Assembly: GCF_028435365.1 (NCBI RefSeq)
Contig: NZ_JAGTJJ010000011.1
Span: forward strand, 1-64,000
Source of the DNA: Polyangium jinanense
Lineage (GTDB): Bacteria; Myxococcota; Polyangia; Polyangiales; Polyangiaceae
Direction: 5' to 3'
Length of the DNA stretch: 64,000 nucleotides
The position numbers and the translations under genes are program-made. Below, piece after piece: positions 40,355 through 48,219 of the stretch. The notes beneath the pieces are model-generated. The model was not told the DNA's origin, searched no databases, and saw only the letters and a list, made by a program, of their open reading frames with translations. Positions within the stretch are counted from its first letter, which is position 1. Each line of letters begins with the position of its first letter.

Positions 40355-40379
40355 GAGGGGAACGCCTCGCGTCCCCCTC
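40355..40379 (+). terminator. GAGGGG-type hairpin, second copy of a dispersed palindrome
   Basis: An 11-bp stem with one A-C mismatch and the loop CTC begins 10 bases after the preceding stop. Its right arm (GCGTCCCCCTC) is identical to that of the hairpin at 14153-14177, and the left arm differs by one base. It may terminate transcription between two convergent small genes. Confidence 0.55.
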
Positions 40380-40400
40380 TGATCCTGGCCGTTCGGGCGC

Positions 40401-40712
40401 TCAGCGCGCCCCAGCGCTTCCGATCCGCTCCGCGAGCCCGTGCTCGAGCCCCGAGAGCGTCTCCTCCACGGTCGCGCGGAAATATCGCCGCGCCGCGAAC
40501 AGCGCCGCTGCGCCGACCAGCCGCGGCGTCAGGCCTCCGCCGAGCAGAAAGCCCACCGCGACCGCGCCTGCGAGCGCCGCGTGCGGGTTCGCCCGGGCCA
40601 CGTTGCTCACCATCGTGAGCACCTCGTTCGGATCGACGCCCCCGAGTGCTGCGAGCGGACCCTTGTCCGCCCCTTGTTCCGTCGTGCCGCTCTGCTGTCT
40701 CTCGCCAACCAT
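40401..40712 (-). CDS. Small glycine-rich membrane-associated protein
   Basis: This 103-residue protein has one moderately hydrophobic, glycine-rich region (ALAGAVAVGFLLGGGLTPRLVGAAALFAA, about 46-74; two short helices) and a polar C-terminal helix. No family is recognised, but size and composition match small envelope stress proteins next door. I chose the ATG at 40712, which has GGAGGGG upstream; the ATG at 40730 overlaps the upstream gene's stop (ATGA) and is also possible. It is co-directional with the DUF883-like gene. Confidence 0.65.
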   Translation of the reverse strand: MVGERQQSGTTEQGADKGPLAALGGVDPNEVLTMVSNVARANPHAALAGAVAVGFLLGGGLTPRLVGAAALFAARRYFRATVEETLSGLEHGLAERIGSAGAR

Positions 40713-40726
40713 GAACCCCTCCGTTC

Positions 40727-40927
40727 TCATCCCTGACGCGTCATCACGCGGCCGAGCACGTACCCGAACGCGAGTGCCACTCCGAGCGCGACGAGCGGCC
40801 GCTCCTCGACGAAGGCGACCAGCTTGTCGTCGGCACGTTTCACCTGACGAACCATCCGCGCGGCCCCGGTCCCGTGACCGTTGAGGTGCGCGCCGCCCAT
40901 TTCCGACTTGTGAGGATCTTCGTGCAT
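40727..40927 (-). CDS. Small DUF883/YqjD-like membrane protein
   Basis: This 66-residue protein has a polar N-terminal part and a C-terminal helix ending in ERPLVALGVALAFGYVLGRVM, the signature of the ElaB/YqjD (DUF883) C-terminal membrane anchor. YqjD-like proteins of E. coli associate with ribosomes and the inner membrane in stationary phase. The GTG two codons earlier (40933) is an alternative start. It overlaps or closely precedes the next small gene, so both are likely co-expressed. Confidence 0.72.
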   Translation of the reverse strand: MHEDPHKSEMGGAHLNGHGTGAARMVRQVKRADDKLVAFVEERPLVALGVALAFGYVLGRVMTRQG

Positions 40928-40995
40928 CGCCACGCGCTCTCAGCAACGGGCGCGCCACGCAGCCTGAGCAAGGCACGCACGGTCGAGGCGCCCGA

Positions 40996-41829
40996 TCACG
41001 CTTCGAGCGGGATGCACAGCCGACAGATCGTCCCCTGCCCCTCCACGCTCTCGACCGACAAACGGCCTCGGCAGAGCGTCGCGAGGTGGTGTGCCAGGTA
41101 CAGACCTACACCCAGCCCGCGATACAGGTAGCTCGGCGCGTTGGAACCCCGATAGAACTTCGTGAACACCTGGCCGAGCTCGCGCGCCGGGATGCCGATC
41201 CCCCGGTCCTCCACGACCACCGTCGCGTTCGTCGCGTCCTCGGAGATCACCCGCACCGAGATCGGCGCCTCGGGCGGCGAGTACTTCACCGCGTTCTCCA
41301 CGAGCGACGTCACGATCTGCTCCACCCGCTCCGGATCGCACCGCACGCGCACCGGCGCAGCGGGCTCGTGCAGCGCGAACGTCCGGGACTCCAGCATCAG
41401 CTTCGCCTCGCCCACCGCCCGCCGCACCGGCTCTCGGAGGTCGAACGAGAGCGCTGCCACGCGCAGCGATCCGTCCTCGATGCGGGGCAAATCCACGAGC
41501 AGCGCGTCGATCAAACGGCCCAGCCTGCGCGCTTGCCGCATCGTCCGCGGGAACGTATCGGGCGGCACGCTCGTCCCTCGTTCGAGCGCCCGCGCGATCG
41601 TCGTGAGCGAGAGTTCCAGCGGCAAAAGCGGGCTTTTGAGTTGGTGCGCGACGAGCGCGAAGAACGTCCCGAGCTCGAGCCGCGCCTCCTCCGCGGCGGC
41701 CTCGCGCGCCGCGCGCTCTTGTGCGAGCCGCTCGTTTTCCCGGCGGAGGCGCTCGTTTTCCTCCTGGGCCTCGGCGAGCCTCGCGGCGAGCGCCTCGTGG
41801 CTCGGCTCAATGCGGCGGGCGGCTTTCAT
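40996..41829 (-). CDS. Histidine kinase with coiled-coil N-terminus
   Basis: This soluble kinase has 277 residues. A coiled coil rich in Glu/Arg (about 10-52) leads to a HisKA domain with the unusual H-box VAHQLKSPLLP (His near 60), and an HATPase_c domain follows (VENAVKYS, DRGIGIP, LGVGLYLA). There is no sensor domain. It overlaps the end of the neighbouring PAS kinase gene by 23 bp and shares the FYRGSN motif with it, suggesting tandem paralogues that work in one pathway, perhaps as a heterodimer. The ATG at 41829 fits the coiled-coil start. Confidence 0.88.
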   Translation of the reverse strand: MKAARRIEPSHEALAARLAEAQEENERLRRENERLAQERAAREAAAEEARLELGTFFALVAHQLKSPLLPLELSLTTIARALERGTSVPPDTFPRTMRQARRLGRLIDALLVDLPRIEDGSLRVAALSFDLREPVRRAVGEAKLMLESRTFALHEPAAPVRVRCDPERVEQIVTSLVENAVKYSPPEAPISVRVISEDATNATVVVEDRGIGIPARELGQVFTKFYRGSNAPSYLYRGLGVGLYLAHHLATLCRGRLSVESVEGQGTICRLCIPLEA

Positions 41830-42907
41830 CGTGGTTCCCCCGATGGGTCGCCGCCACGCCTGGGCCCTCCGGCCAGTGCCTCGGCAGCACCAGCGAGAAG
41901 GCGCTCCCTCGCCCCACCTCGCTCGCGACCGTCAAGCTCCCGTGCAGCCGCTTCGCGAGCCCTTGCGCGAGATAGAGCCCCACGCCGAGCCCGCTCGCCG
42001 AGCTCGGCACGTTCGAGCCGCGGTAGAACTTGCCGAACACGTTGGCTTGCTCCGCCGCGGGGATCCCGATCCCTTGATCGATCACGCGCACCCGGACGCG
42101 CGACTCCGTCCCCTCGACCTCCACCGTCACCACGCGCTGCCGCCCCGAGTACTTCATCGCGTTGTCGATGAGGCTGATCAGGATCTGATGCACCCGATCC
42201 GGATCGGACATCACGGGCACCCCGTCGCCGGGCCCGTGGTACTCGAGCCGCTGCGTCGGCGCGGCCAGGCGGAAGTCCTCCACGACGTCGCGCGTGAAGA
42301 CCGCGAGATCGAAGGCCGACACGTGCACCTCCAGCGTGCCTCGCTCGATCGCCGCGGCGTCGCTCAGGATCGCGTCCACGAGCCGCCCGAGCCGGAGCGT
42401 TTGCCTGAGCGCGCGCGCCATCGTCCCGTCGGGCGGCGCCTTGCCGAGCGCGAGCGCGCGCTCGATCGTCCGGAGCGAGTTCAGCACGGGCTGGATCGGC
42501 GCGCGGAGCTGATGCGCGGCCATCGACAGGAACGACTCGCGCTCGGCGGTCAGCAGCTTCGTCGTGACCGAACGATCACTCGCCGACAGGTCCCGCACGA
42601 ACGCCGTCGCGAACGCGCGGCTCCCGGGTGGAACGAGCGACACTTCGAGCGGCACGTCTGTCCCGTCCTTGCGGTGCCCGATGGCGCGCTCCGGCGCGAC
42701 CGTCGCCTCGTCCCAGCGATGCGCTTGCCCTCCGGGCAGCGCCACGAGCTCGGGGAACGATTCACCGACGAGCTCTCCGGGCAAGCGCCCAAGGAGTCGC
42801 TCCGCCGCTGGATTGGCGTACACGATCCGCCCACGTTCGTCCGCGCAGACCACCCCATCGGGGGCCCGCGCGATCACTTCCGTCCAATCGATCGTCGTCT
42901 CCTGCAC
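41807..42907 (-). CDS. PAS-domain histidine kinase
   Basis: This soluble kinase has about 366 residues. It has an N-terminal PAS domain (WTEVIARAPDGVVCADERG to about residue 115), a HisKA domain with the H-box MAAHQLRAPIQP (His near 145) and an HATPase_c domain (LIDNAMKYS, DQGIGIP, LGVGLYLA). The GTG at 42907 has AAGGTGG five bases upstream; the frame stays open to 43003 but would then overlap the divergent receiver gene. The divergent receiver at 42967 is a plausible cognate regulator. The overlap with the next kinase gene suggests one operon. Confidence 0.85.
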   Translation of the reverse strand: MQETTIDWTEVIARAPDGVVCADERGRIVYANPAAERLLGRLPGELVGESFPELVALPGGQAHRWDEATVAPERAIGHRKDGTDVPLEVSLVPPGSRAFATAFVRDLSASDRSVTTKLLTAERESFLSMAAHQLRAPIQPVLNSLRTIERALALGKAPPDGTMARALRQTLRLGRLVDAILSDAAAIERGTLEVHVSAFDLAVFTRDVVEDFRLAAPTQRLEYHGPGDGVPVMSDPDRVHQILISLIDNAMKYSGRQRVVTVEVEGTESRVRVRVIDQGIGIPAAEQANVFGKFYRGSNVPSSASGLGVGLYLAQGLAKRLHGSLTVASEVGRGSAFSLVLPRHWPEGPGVAATHRGNHDESRPPH

Positions 42908-42966
42908 GGTTACCACCTTGCGTTCGTCGACGATTGCTTCATTAGGGACGGAGGGGTTCTCTGCCA

Positions 42967-43440
42967 GTGGGGGGCACGAAATTGGGAAAGCGCTCGCGAC
43001 CAACCGTTCTGATCGTCGATGACGACGACGAGATTCGTTATTCGATGCGCAACCTCCTGGTCGTATCGGACTTCGACGTCTTGCTCGCCGCCGACGGCGT
43101 CGAGGCCCTCAAGCTGCTCGAGCGCCAGCGCGTGGACGCGCTCGTCATCGATTTGATGATGCCGCGCCTCGACGGCGTGGGCGTCATTCGGGCCCTGCTC
43201 GGAAAACCGCCCGAGGAGCGGCCGAGCGTGATCATCGTCGTCTCGGCGCACGTCGAGCTCCGCCGTCGCATCATGGGCCTCGACGTCCGCCGCGTCTTCC
43301 CCAAGCCCTTCGACGCGCTCGCCCTGGTGAACGAGCTCTCGACAGCATTCACCCCGACGAACGGCGACTCGGCCAAGGACAAACCTTCCGAGCCGACCCT
43401 CGTCGCCGTCCCCCGCGGACACGAAGGGCGCCCGGTTTGA
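42967..43440 (+). CDS. Single-domain response regulator
   Basis: This protein has 157 residues. A receiver domain (VLIVDDDDEIR; phospho-Asp in VIDLMMPRLDG near 63; the Lys of FPKPFD near 113) fills about residues 12-125. It is followed by a short disordered tail with no output domain. It probably passes phosphate to another protein or acts by protein contact, and may be phosphorylated by the two adjacent, divergently transcribed histidine kinases. The start is GTG at 42967 with GGAGGGG ten bases upstream, or the TTG at 42982 preceded by a G-run. Its promoter overlaps the kinase gene's start. Confidence 0.87.
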   Translation: MGGTKLGKRSRPTVLIVDDDDEIRYSMRNLLVVSDFDVLLAADGVEALKLLERQRVDALVIDLMMPRLDGVGVIRALLGKPPEERPSVIIVVSAHVELRRRIMGLDVRRVFPKPFDALALVNELSTAFTPTNGDSAKDKPSEPTLVAVPRGHEGRPV

Positions 43441-43479
43441 CCCGGACGCCCCTCGATTTCCCGACACGTCCCGATTCGC

Positions 43480-44610
43480 TCAGCCGACCTCGTCCGAAGT
43501 GCCGATCCGTTTCCGGATCGTATCCTCGATCATTTCCCGGACAACCTGCCACAGCGCGTCCTGGTTCGGGCAGGCCGCGAGCGGCCCGAGCGGGATCTGG
43601 AATCCACCTTTGCCGCGCCGCCCGCCGCCGTAGGGCATCCCGAGCGGACCGATGCCGAACGCGTCACGCAGCCACGTCGCCGGATCCAAGGACGCGTCCG
43701 TCGTACGCAACGAGCCGTCGATCCACCCTTCGACCAAGCCGAACGTGATCGCCGTCTTGATCCCCTCGCGCCGGAGGAGGAAGTCGGCGGCTTGCCCGAT
43801 CGCGTCTCGGTCCTGCGAGCGCACCTGCCCCACGCCCGCGAACACCCACGTCCCTTCCACCTGCATCGCCTCCAGCGCTCGCCGCATGATCCGCATCGAG
43901 CTCGACGGGATCGCGTACCGTGACAGCGCGCTGAGCACGTCCGTGTCCACGAGCTCGATGATGCTCGCGAGCGCCCGCAGGTCGTCGGCGCTCGCGTGGA
44001 GCAGATCGTCCGTGTCGCTCCGGATTCCGTAGGCCAGGGCGGTCGCGAGCCTCGTCGCGATCGTCCCGCTCTCCAGAACCCGCGTCGGCGCCTCGATCAC
44101 GTACTCTGTGTAGATCGTGCTCGCCGCGCCCACGCCGAGCCGGATGTCCACGAAATCCGCGACGGGTTTTCCCTGAATGGCGTGATGATCCACGATGGAC
44201 ACGCAAGGCAGCCCTGCGCTCCTCGGCAGCTCGATCGAGTTCGCATCGACCAGGCTCAGCGCGCTGTACCGGTCGAGGTCTTCTGGCGCGGTCACGCGAA
44301 CGAGTGGCAGATCGAGCAAGTTCACCATCGCCCGATTTTCCGCCCGGCTCACGAGCGGCAGATGGGCGATGTCGCACTCGATTCCCACGCTCGCGGCGAG
44401 CTTTTGATGGGCCCACGCGCTCGCCAGGCTGTCGGGGTCCGGGTATCCCCGGATGACCACGACGTGCCGGCCTTCGTGCTTTCGCAGCGCTTCGAGGAGC
44501 TGGCCGACGCGGCTCTCGGCACCGTCCACGCGCCGCGGCCCGCGCAAATCGGGAAGGTGGGGGCTGCTGCTACGGTCGGGTTCGATCCGCAACGCTTCTT
44601 GATGGTTCAC
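43480..44610 (-). CDS. DHH-family phosphoesterase (NrnA-like)
   Basis: This protein of about 376 residues has a DHH domain: motif I YPDPDSLASA (near 58), SLVDANS, and VDHHAIQG (near 145). The C-terminal DHHA1 domain has a variant motif GGGRRGKGG where most family members have GGGHPxAAG. The family hydrolyses phosphodiester bonds in nano-RNA, cyclic dinucleotides or pAp with Mn2+. I chose the GTG at 44610 (AGGG seven bases upstream); the frame opens at 44667. It is convergent with the receiver gene, with a mismatched hairpin at 43426-43451 between them. The exact substrate is open. Confidence 0.86.
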   Translation of the reverse strand: MNHQEALRIEPDRSSSPHLPDLRGPRRVDGAESRVGQLLEALRKHEGRHVVVIRGYPDPDSLASAWAHQKLAASVGIECDIAHLPLVSRAENRAMVNLLDLPLVRVTAPEDLDRYSALSLVDANSIELPRSAGLPCVSIVDHHAIQGKPVADFVDIRLGVGAASTIYTEYVIEAPTRVLESGTIATRLATALAYGIRSDTDDLLHASADDLRALASIIELVDTDVLSALSRYAIPSSSMRIMRRALEAMQVEGTWVFAGVGQVRSQDRDAIGQAADFLLRREGIKTAITFGLVEGWIDGSLRTTDASLDPATWLRDAFGIGPLGMPYGGGRRGKGGFQIPLGPLAACPNQDALWQVVREMIEDTIRKRIGTSDEVG

Positions 44611-44733
44611 CGTCTTGCCCTGGAGGTGCGGGCCTGATGCCGCACGGTCCGCCACCCACGAAAGCAAGCTACGCGCCCATCCCGCAGCCGGGCTATCCCG
44701 TACGAACGGAAATGAGCGTTTGCCCGAACCGCT

Positions 44734-46743
44734 TCAGAGCTTGAACATGGCCATGGCCGTTTCGCCGGGACGAACGGTCACGCTCTTCGACTTCGCAGCG
44801 CCACTCGAGGGCTTGCACGTCACCGAGTAGGTGCCGGCCTTGAGCGACAAACGGATCGACGACGACTTGCCCTTCGAGGCCCCGTTCACGGTGAACGAGC
44901 ACGGACCCCCGACGGCCACGGCAACGAGCGTCCCGTTTGCCGCGGCGGGCGCGGGCGCGGGCGTCGCGGGGGACTTGCTCGTCGTCTCGGACGCGCCTGC
45001 GCCTGCTTTCGGCGCGGCGTCGTCTCCCCCCGAGGGAGGCGGCGTGGCGGCCGCGACGGCGGACGCGGAGGATGCCGGCGGCTCGGCGGGCGCGGCCGCG
45101 GAGGCGCTCTCTGCGGGAGCGGGCGCGGCCGAAGGAGCCGGCGTGCTCGCCGGCGTGGCGATGGCCGAGGGAGCGGGCGTGGCCGCGGGCGGCGGCGTGG
45201 GGACCGCGATGGGCCCGTTCTCCTGGGACTGGTTCGTCGTCGCGGCGGTCGGCTCGGCCGATTGCTTGCGCAGCAGCATGACCATGAGCACGACGATGCC
45301 GAGCAAGCCAACCGCGCAGAACGCGAGGAGCACGCGGATGACGCGTGAGTTATCCGGCGCGGGCGCGGGCGCAGGTGCAGCAGCGAGCGCGGCGGCAGGT
45401 GCAGACGCAGGCGCGGCGACGGCCGCGGGAGCAGGCGCGGGCGCAGCGGCGGGCGCAGGAGCAGGCGCGGCAGCCGGCGCAGGCGCGGGCACAGCAGCAG
45501 CAGGCGGGGGCGCAGCCGCAGGCGCGGACGCAGCCGCAGGAGGAATGACGGGCCCGGAGAACACCTCCGTCATCGGCTCGTCCATCGGCGGCTGCGGGGA
45601 CGCAGACTGCAGCGCCGTCGCCATGTACCTTTGCAGCACCGGCGTCTCTTGGTTCGCCGAGCCCGGATGCACGCCCGTCTCGGCGTCATCGTCGGCGGGC
45701 AGGTGCGCGAAGGCGTGCGGCACGACGCCCCCGGCCATCGGCGGCGGGTTCGGCGCGGGGAGCCACGCGGGCGCGGAGGCCGGAGCCGACGGCGGCGGCG
45801 CGGGCGGCGGCACCGAACCGGTCGTCTTCCGCTCACGCGCGGAATGCGCGATCTGCCCGATCCGATCCACGAGCAGCCGGCCCTCGGGCGGCGAGAACGG
45901 CAAGAGCGCATGCGCGAACGCGTGCACGCTCCGGAAGCGCGCCTCCACGTCCTTCGCGAGTGCCCAGCCGAGCACCGTGTCGAGCTCCGCAGACACGTCG
46001 CCGCGCAGTTGCGACACGCGCATCGGCTCCTCGCGCGTGATCTGCAGCATCAGGTACGCGGCTTCGCCCTGGAACGGCGGACGACCTGCGAGCATCTCGT
46101 AGAGGATCGTCCCGAGCGACCACACGTCCGTGCGCGCGTCGACGTCCTTCGCCTTGCGCACGAGCTCCGGCGACGCGTACGGCGTCAGGCCGAACATCGC
46201 CGTCCCCGTGAGCTCGCCCGTCGCGTCCTGCGCGCCGCCGAGCAGCTTCGCCGTGCCGAAGTCCGTGATCTTGATCAGCGGCGCGCCGCCGGTCCGTTGC
46301 GTCACGAAGAGGTGCGACGGCTCGAGGTCTCGCACGACGATGCTGTTCGCGTGCGCCTCGGCCACGGCCTCGCAGGCTTGCAGCACGAACAGGATCGCGT
46401 CGTGCAGCGGCAGCGGGCCGGTCTTGCGGACGTAGCGCTCGAGGTCGGTGCCTTCGAGGTACTGCCGGACGAGGTAAAACGTCCCGTCGGCCTCGTTGCC
46501 GACGTCGATGATACGAGCGACGTGCTCGGAGGCGATCCTCGAGAGGGCGCGCGCCTCGCGGCGGAAGCGCTCGATCTCGCGCGCGTCGGCCTGGTGGGGC
46601 AGGAGCAGCTTGATGATGGCCCGCTGGTCGAACGCGGTGTGAAACGCGTCCATCGTGAGGCCATGTTTACGCCCGAGGATGGCGCGAACGCGGTACTTAC
46701 CGCCGATCAGGGCGCCGGGATGGATGTCGTTGGCGGAGCGCAT
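44734..46743 (-). CDS. Ser/Thr kinase-fold protein with PEGA-like tail; probable pseudokinase
   Basis: This protein has about 669 residues. A kinase fold (about 10-285) is followed by an Ala/Pro-rich disordered linker, a membrane helix (IRVLLAFCAVGLLGIVVLMVMLL, near 468-490) and an Ala/Pro-rich exterior. It ends in a small PEGA-like beta domain (GGPCSFTVNGASKGKSSS to the end). The Gly loop is degenerate (GRKHGLTMDAF). The catalytic loop reads VRDLEPSHL, so His, the catalytic-loop Lys and the Asn are replaced (by Val, Glu and His). DFG and the ATP Lys (AIIKLLL) remain. It may bind nucleotide but probably phosphorylates poorly. Start at ATG 46743 or the ATG at 46788, which has GAGG close upstream. 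Confidence 0.85.
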   Translation of the reverse strand: MRSANDIHPGALIGGKYRVRAILGRKHGLTMDAFHTAFDQRAIIKLLLPHQADAREIERFRREARALSRIASEHVARIIDVGNEADGTFYLVRQYLEGTDLERYVRKTGPLPLHDAILFVLQACEAVAEAHANSIVVRDLEPSHLFVTQRTGGAPLIKITDFGTAKLLGGAQDATGELTGTAMFGLTPYASPELVRKAKDVDARTDVWSLGTILYEMLAGRPPFQGEAAYLMLQITREEPMRVSQLRGDVSAELDTVLGWALAKDVEARFRSVHAFAHALLPFSPPEGRLLVDRIGQIAHSARERKTTGSVPPPAPPPSAPASAPAWLPAPNPPPMAGGVVPHAFAHLPADDDAETGVHPGSANQETPVLQRYMATALQSASPQPPMDEPMTEVFSGPVIPPAAASAPAAAPPPAAAVPAPAPAAAPAPAPAAAPAPAPAAVAAPASAPAAALAAAPAPAPAPDNSRVIRVLLAFCAVGLLGIVVLMVMLLRKQSAEPTAATTNQSQENGPIAVPTPPPAATPAPSAIATPASTPAPSAAPAPAESASAAAPAEPPASSASAVAAATPPPSGGDDAAPKAGAGASETTSKSPATPAPAPAAANGTLVAVAVGGPCSFTVNGASKGKSSSIRLSLKAGTYSVTCKPSSGAAKSKSVTVRPGETAMAMFKL

Positions 46744-46847
46744 GACTCGTCGTTGTCGGCGAACCGGATCGCGCGCCCATTCTTGCATGACCTCGGCGGG
46801 AGGGGTAGGAGCGTGCGTCCGGGCGAGAGACGCCCGCGCTCCCCACC

Positions 46848-47090
46848 ATGAAGCGCTACCGGCCCGGCCCCTACGACAACCTCCCCGACGTGCGAGATGG
46901 CTTGACCCGCAAGGAGCGCATCGTGCTCTGGGTCCTCCACCAGACGCAGGAAGAGCGCCGAGGCCGCAACGTGCCTACGGCCATGCTCTACGGCCGCGTC
47001 GTCGAGTACATCGACATGAGCGTCGAGGAGCTGCAGCGCATCCTCGCCCGCCTGGCCGCTCCGCAGGAAAATACCCGCGGCAAGCCCTGA
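46848..47090 (+). CDS. Small conserved hypothetical protein
   Basis: This 80-residue protein starts MKRYRPGPYDNLPDVRDG and has two predicted helices: one rich in hydrophobic residues (RKERIVLWVLHQTQEER) and one amphipathic (YIDMSVEELQRILARLA). A winged-helix-like arrangement is possible but not clear. I recognise no function; it appears to be an orphan small protein. It diverges from the pseudokinase gene about 100 bp away. Its TGA lies directly against the 120-bp symmetric element. Confidence 0.65.
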   Translation: MKRYRPGPYDNLPDVRDGLTRKERIVLWVLHQTQEERRGRNVPTAMLYGRVVEYIDMSVEELQRILARLAAPQENTRGKP

Positions 47091-47210
47091 CAGGCTGTTG
47101 AGAAACGCCGCGAGCGCCCTGGAGCTAGGGAGGAGGACGCAGGAATACAGGCGTATTCCGAGGACGACGACCGACGATCCAGGGCGCGCAGCAAGTTTCT
47201 CAACAGCCTG
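47091..47210. repeat. 120-bp symmetric palindromic element
   Basis: The ends are a perfect 16-bp inverted repeat (CAGGCTGTTGAGAAAC / GTTTCTCAACAGCCTG at 47091-47106 and 47195-47210). Inside lie two more pairs: GCGCCCTGGA/TCCAGGGCGC (47114-47123 and 47178-47187) and GGAATAC/GTATTCC (47142-47148 and 47153-47159). Spacers between pairs are equal on both sides (7 and 18 nt), and GAGGACG is present in both inner spacers. The whole folds as one long symmetric hairpin between two convergent genes. No transposase is nearby. Confidence 0.85.
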
Positions 47211-47227
47211 CTGACGGCCGGACGCGC

Positions 47228-47530
47228 TCAGCCGGCCTTCGGGAGCGTGATCTTCGGCTCCTTCGGGTGACGCCGGTAGAGCAGGATCGTCCGGCCGAGC
47301 ACCTGGACGAGCTCGGCGCGCACGGCGGGCGGGATCTTCTCGGCGAGGTCGCCGCGCTCGTCGGGGCACTCCGTCCCTACGCGCACCTTGACGAGCTCGT
47401 GCTGCTCGAGCGCGTCATTCACGGCGGCGACGATGCCGTCGGTCAGCCCGTGTTTGCCGAGCTGGACCACGGGATCCAGGTGATGGCCGAGCGCGCGCAG
47501 GTGGCGGCGCTGCTTTCCTGTCAGACTCAT
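47228..47530 (-). CDS. yhbY: YhbY-family RNA-binding protein (CRM domain)
   Basis: This 100-residue protein is a single CRM domain with the sequence LGKHGLTDGIV (GKxG loop near 24) that binds 23S rRNA precursor, as in E. coli YhbY, linked to large ribosomal subunit assembly. The N-terminus SLTGKQRRHLRALGH is typical. I chose the ATG at 47530, with AGAGGA four bases upstream; the longer frame runs over the divergent host-attachment gene and is not real. Length matches the family. Confidence 0.92.
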   Translation of the reverse strand: MSLTGKQRRHLRALGHHLDPVVQLGKHGLTDGIVAAVNDALEQHELVKVRVGTECPDERGDLAEKIPPAVRAELVQVLGRTILLYRRHPKEPKITLPKAG

Positions 47531-47683
47531 GCGGTCCTCTTTACTCGGCCAACGCGGTCGAGGGACGGCCGGCCTAGTCCCCCCGCCCCTCCACGTCAAG
47601 CGCGCCTGCGCTCCATTGCCGGATGCACCTGCCCCCTCCATGTTCCGCGCGTCCGCGCCGACGAGGCGCGAGAGGAGGGACGC

Positions 47684-48160
47684 GTGCAAGAGGAACGCGT
47701 GCAAGAAACGGAACGTATCACGTTCGTCCTCATCGCCGATGCGAGCCGAGCCCGCCTGTTCAAGCGGAGCGCCGAGGCGAACGCCGCGCTCGAGCTCGTC
47801 GAGCAGTTCGAGCACCCCGAAAGCCGCGCCATGGCCCGCGACCTCATGGCGGACAAACCCGGCCGTGCCTTCACCGGCGGCGGCCAGGTCGCTGGTCGCA
47901 GCGCCAAGGAGTACGCCACCGACCCGAAGGACGTCGAGGCCCAGAAGTTCGCGCGTAGCCTCGCCGACCGACTCGCCTCGCTGTACGACGCGCACGCCTT
48001 CCACGAGCTCGTCCTCGCCGCGCCGCCCAAGTTCCTCGGCCTCCTGCGCGGCACCCTGGCGGCGCACACGAACCACGTCGCCGAGGCCGTCGTCGCTTCC
48101 CACGAGAAGGACTACACGCAGCTCGACGTACGCACGATTGCCGAACGTATTGCCGCCTGA
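47684..48160 (+). CDS. Host-attachment-family protein
   Basis: This 158-residue protein has the pattern of the Host_attach family (related to eRF1/archaeal release-factor folds): ITFVLIADASRARLFK (near 9-24), the Gly-rich loop GRAFTGGGQ, and the C-terminal FHELVLAAPPKFLGLLR. The family was first named for Agrobacterium attachment to plant cells, but its true activity is not known. The GTG at 47684 has GGAGGG four bases upstream. It diverges from yhbY and is followed 60 bp later by the MATE transporter gene. Confidence 0.82.
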   Translation: MQEERVQETERITFVLIADASRARLFKRSAEANAALELVEQFEHPESRAMARDLMADKPGRAFTGGGQVAGRSAKEYATDPKDVEAQKFARSLADRLASLYDAHAFHELVLAAPPKFLGLLRGTLAAHTNHVAEAVVASHEKDYTQLDVRTIAERIAA

Positions 48161-48219
48161 GATCCGGGCACGGAATCGTCGGGCGCCCCCCCGCGGGTGA
48201 GGGTATACCGGGGCCTTCC

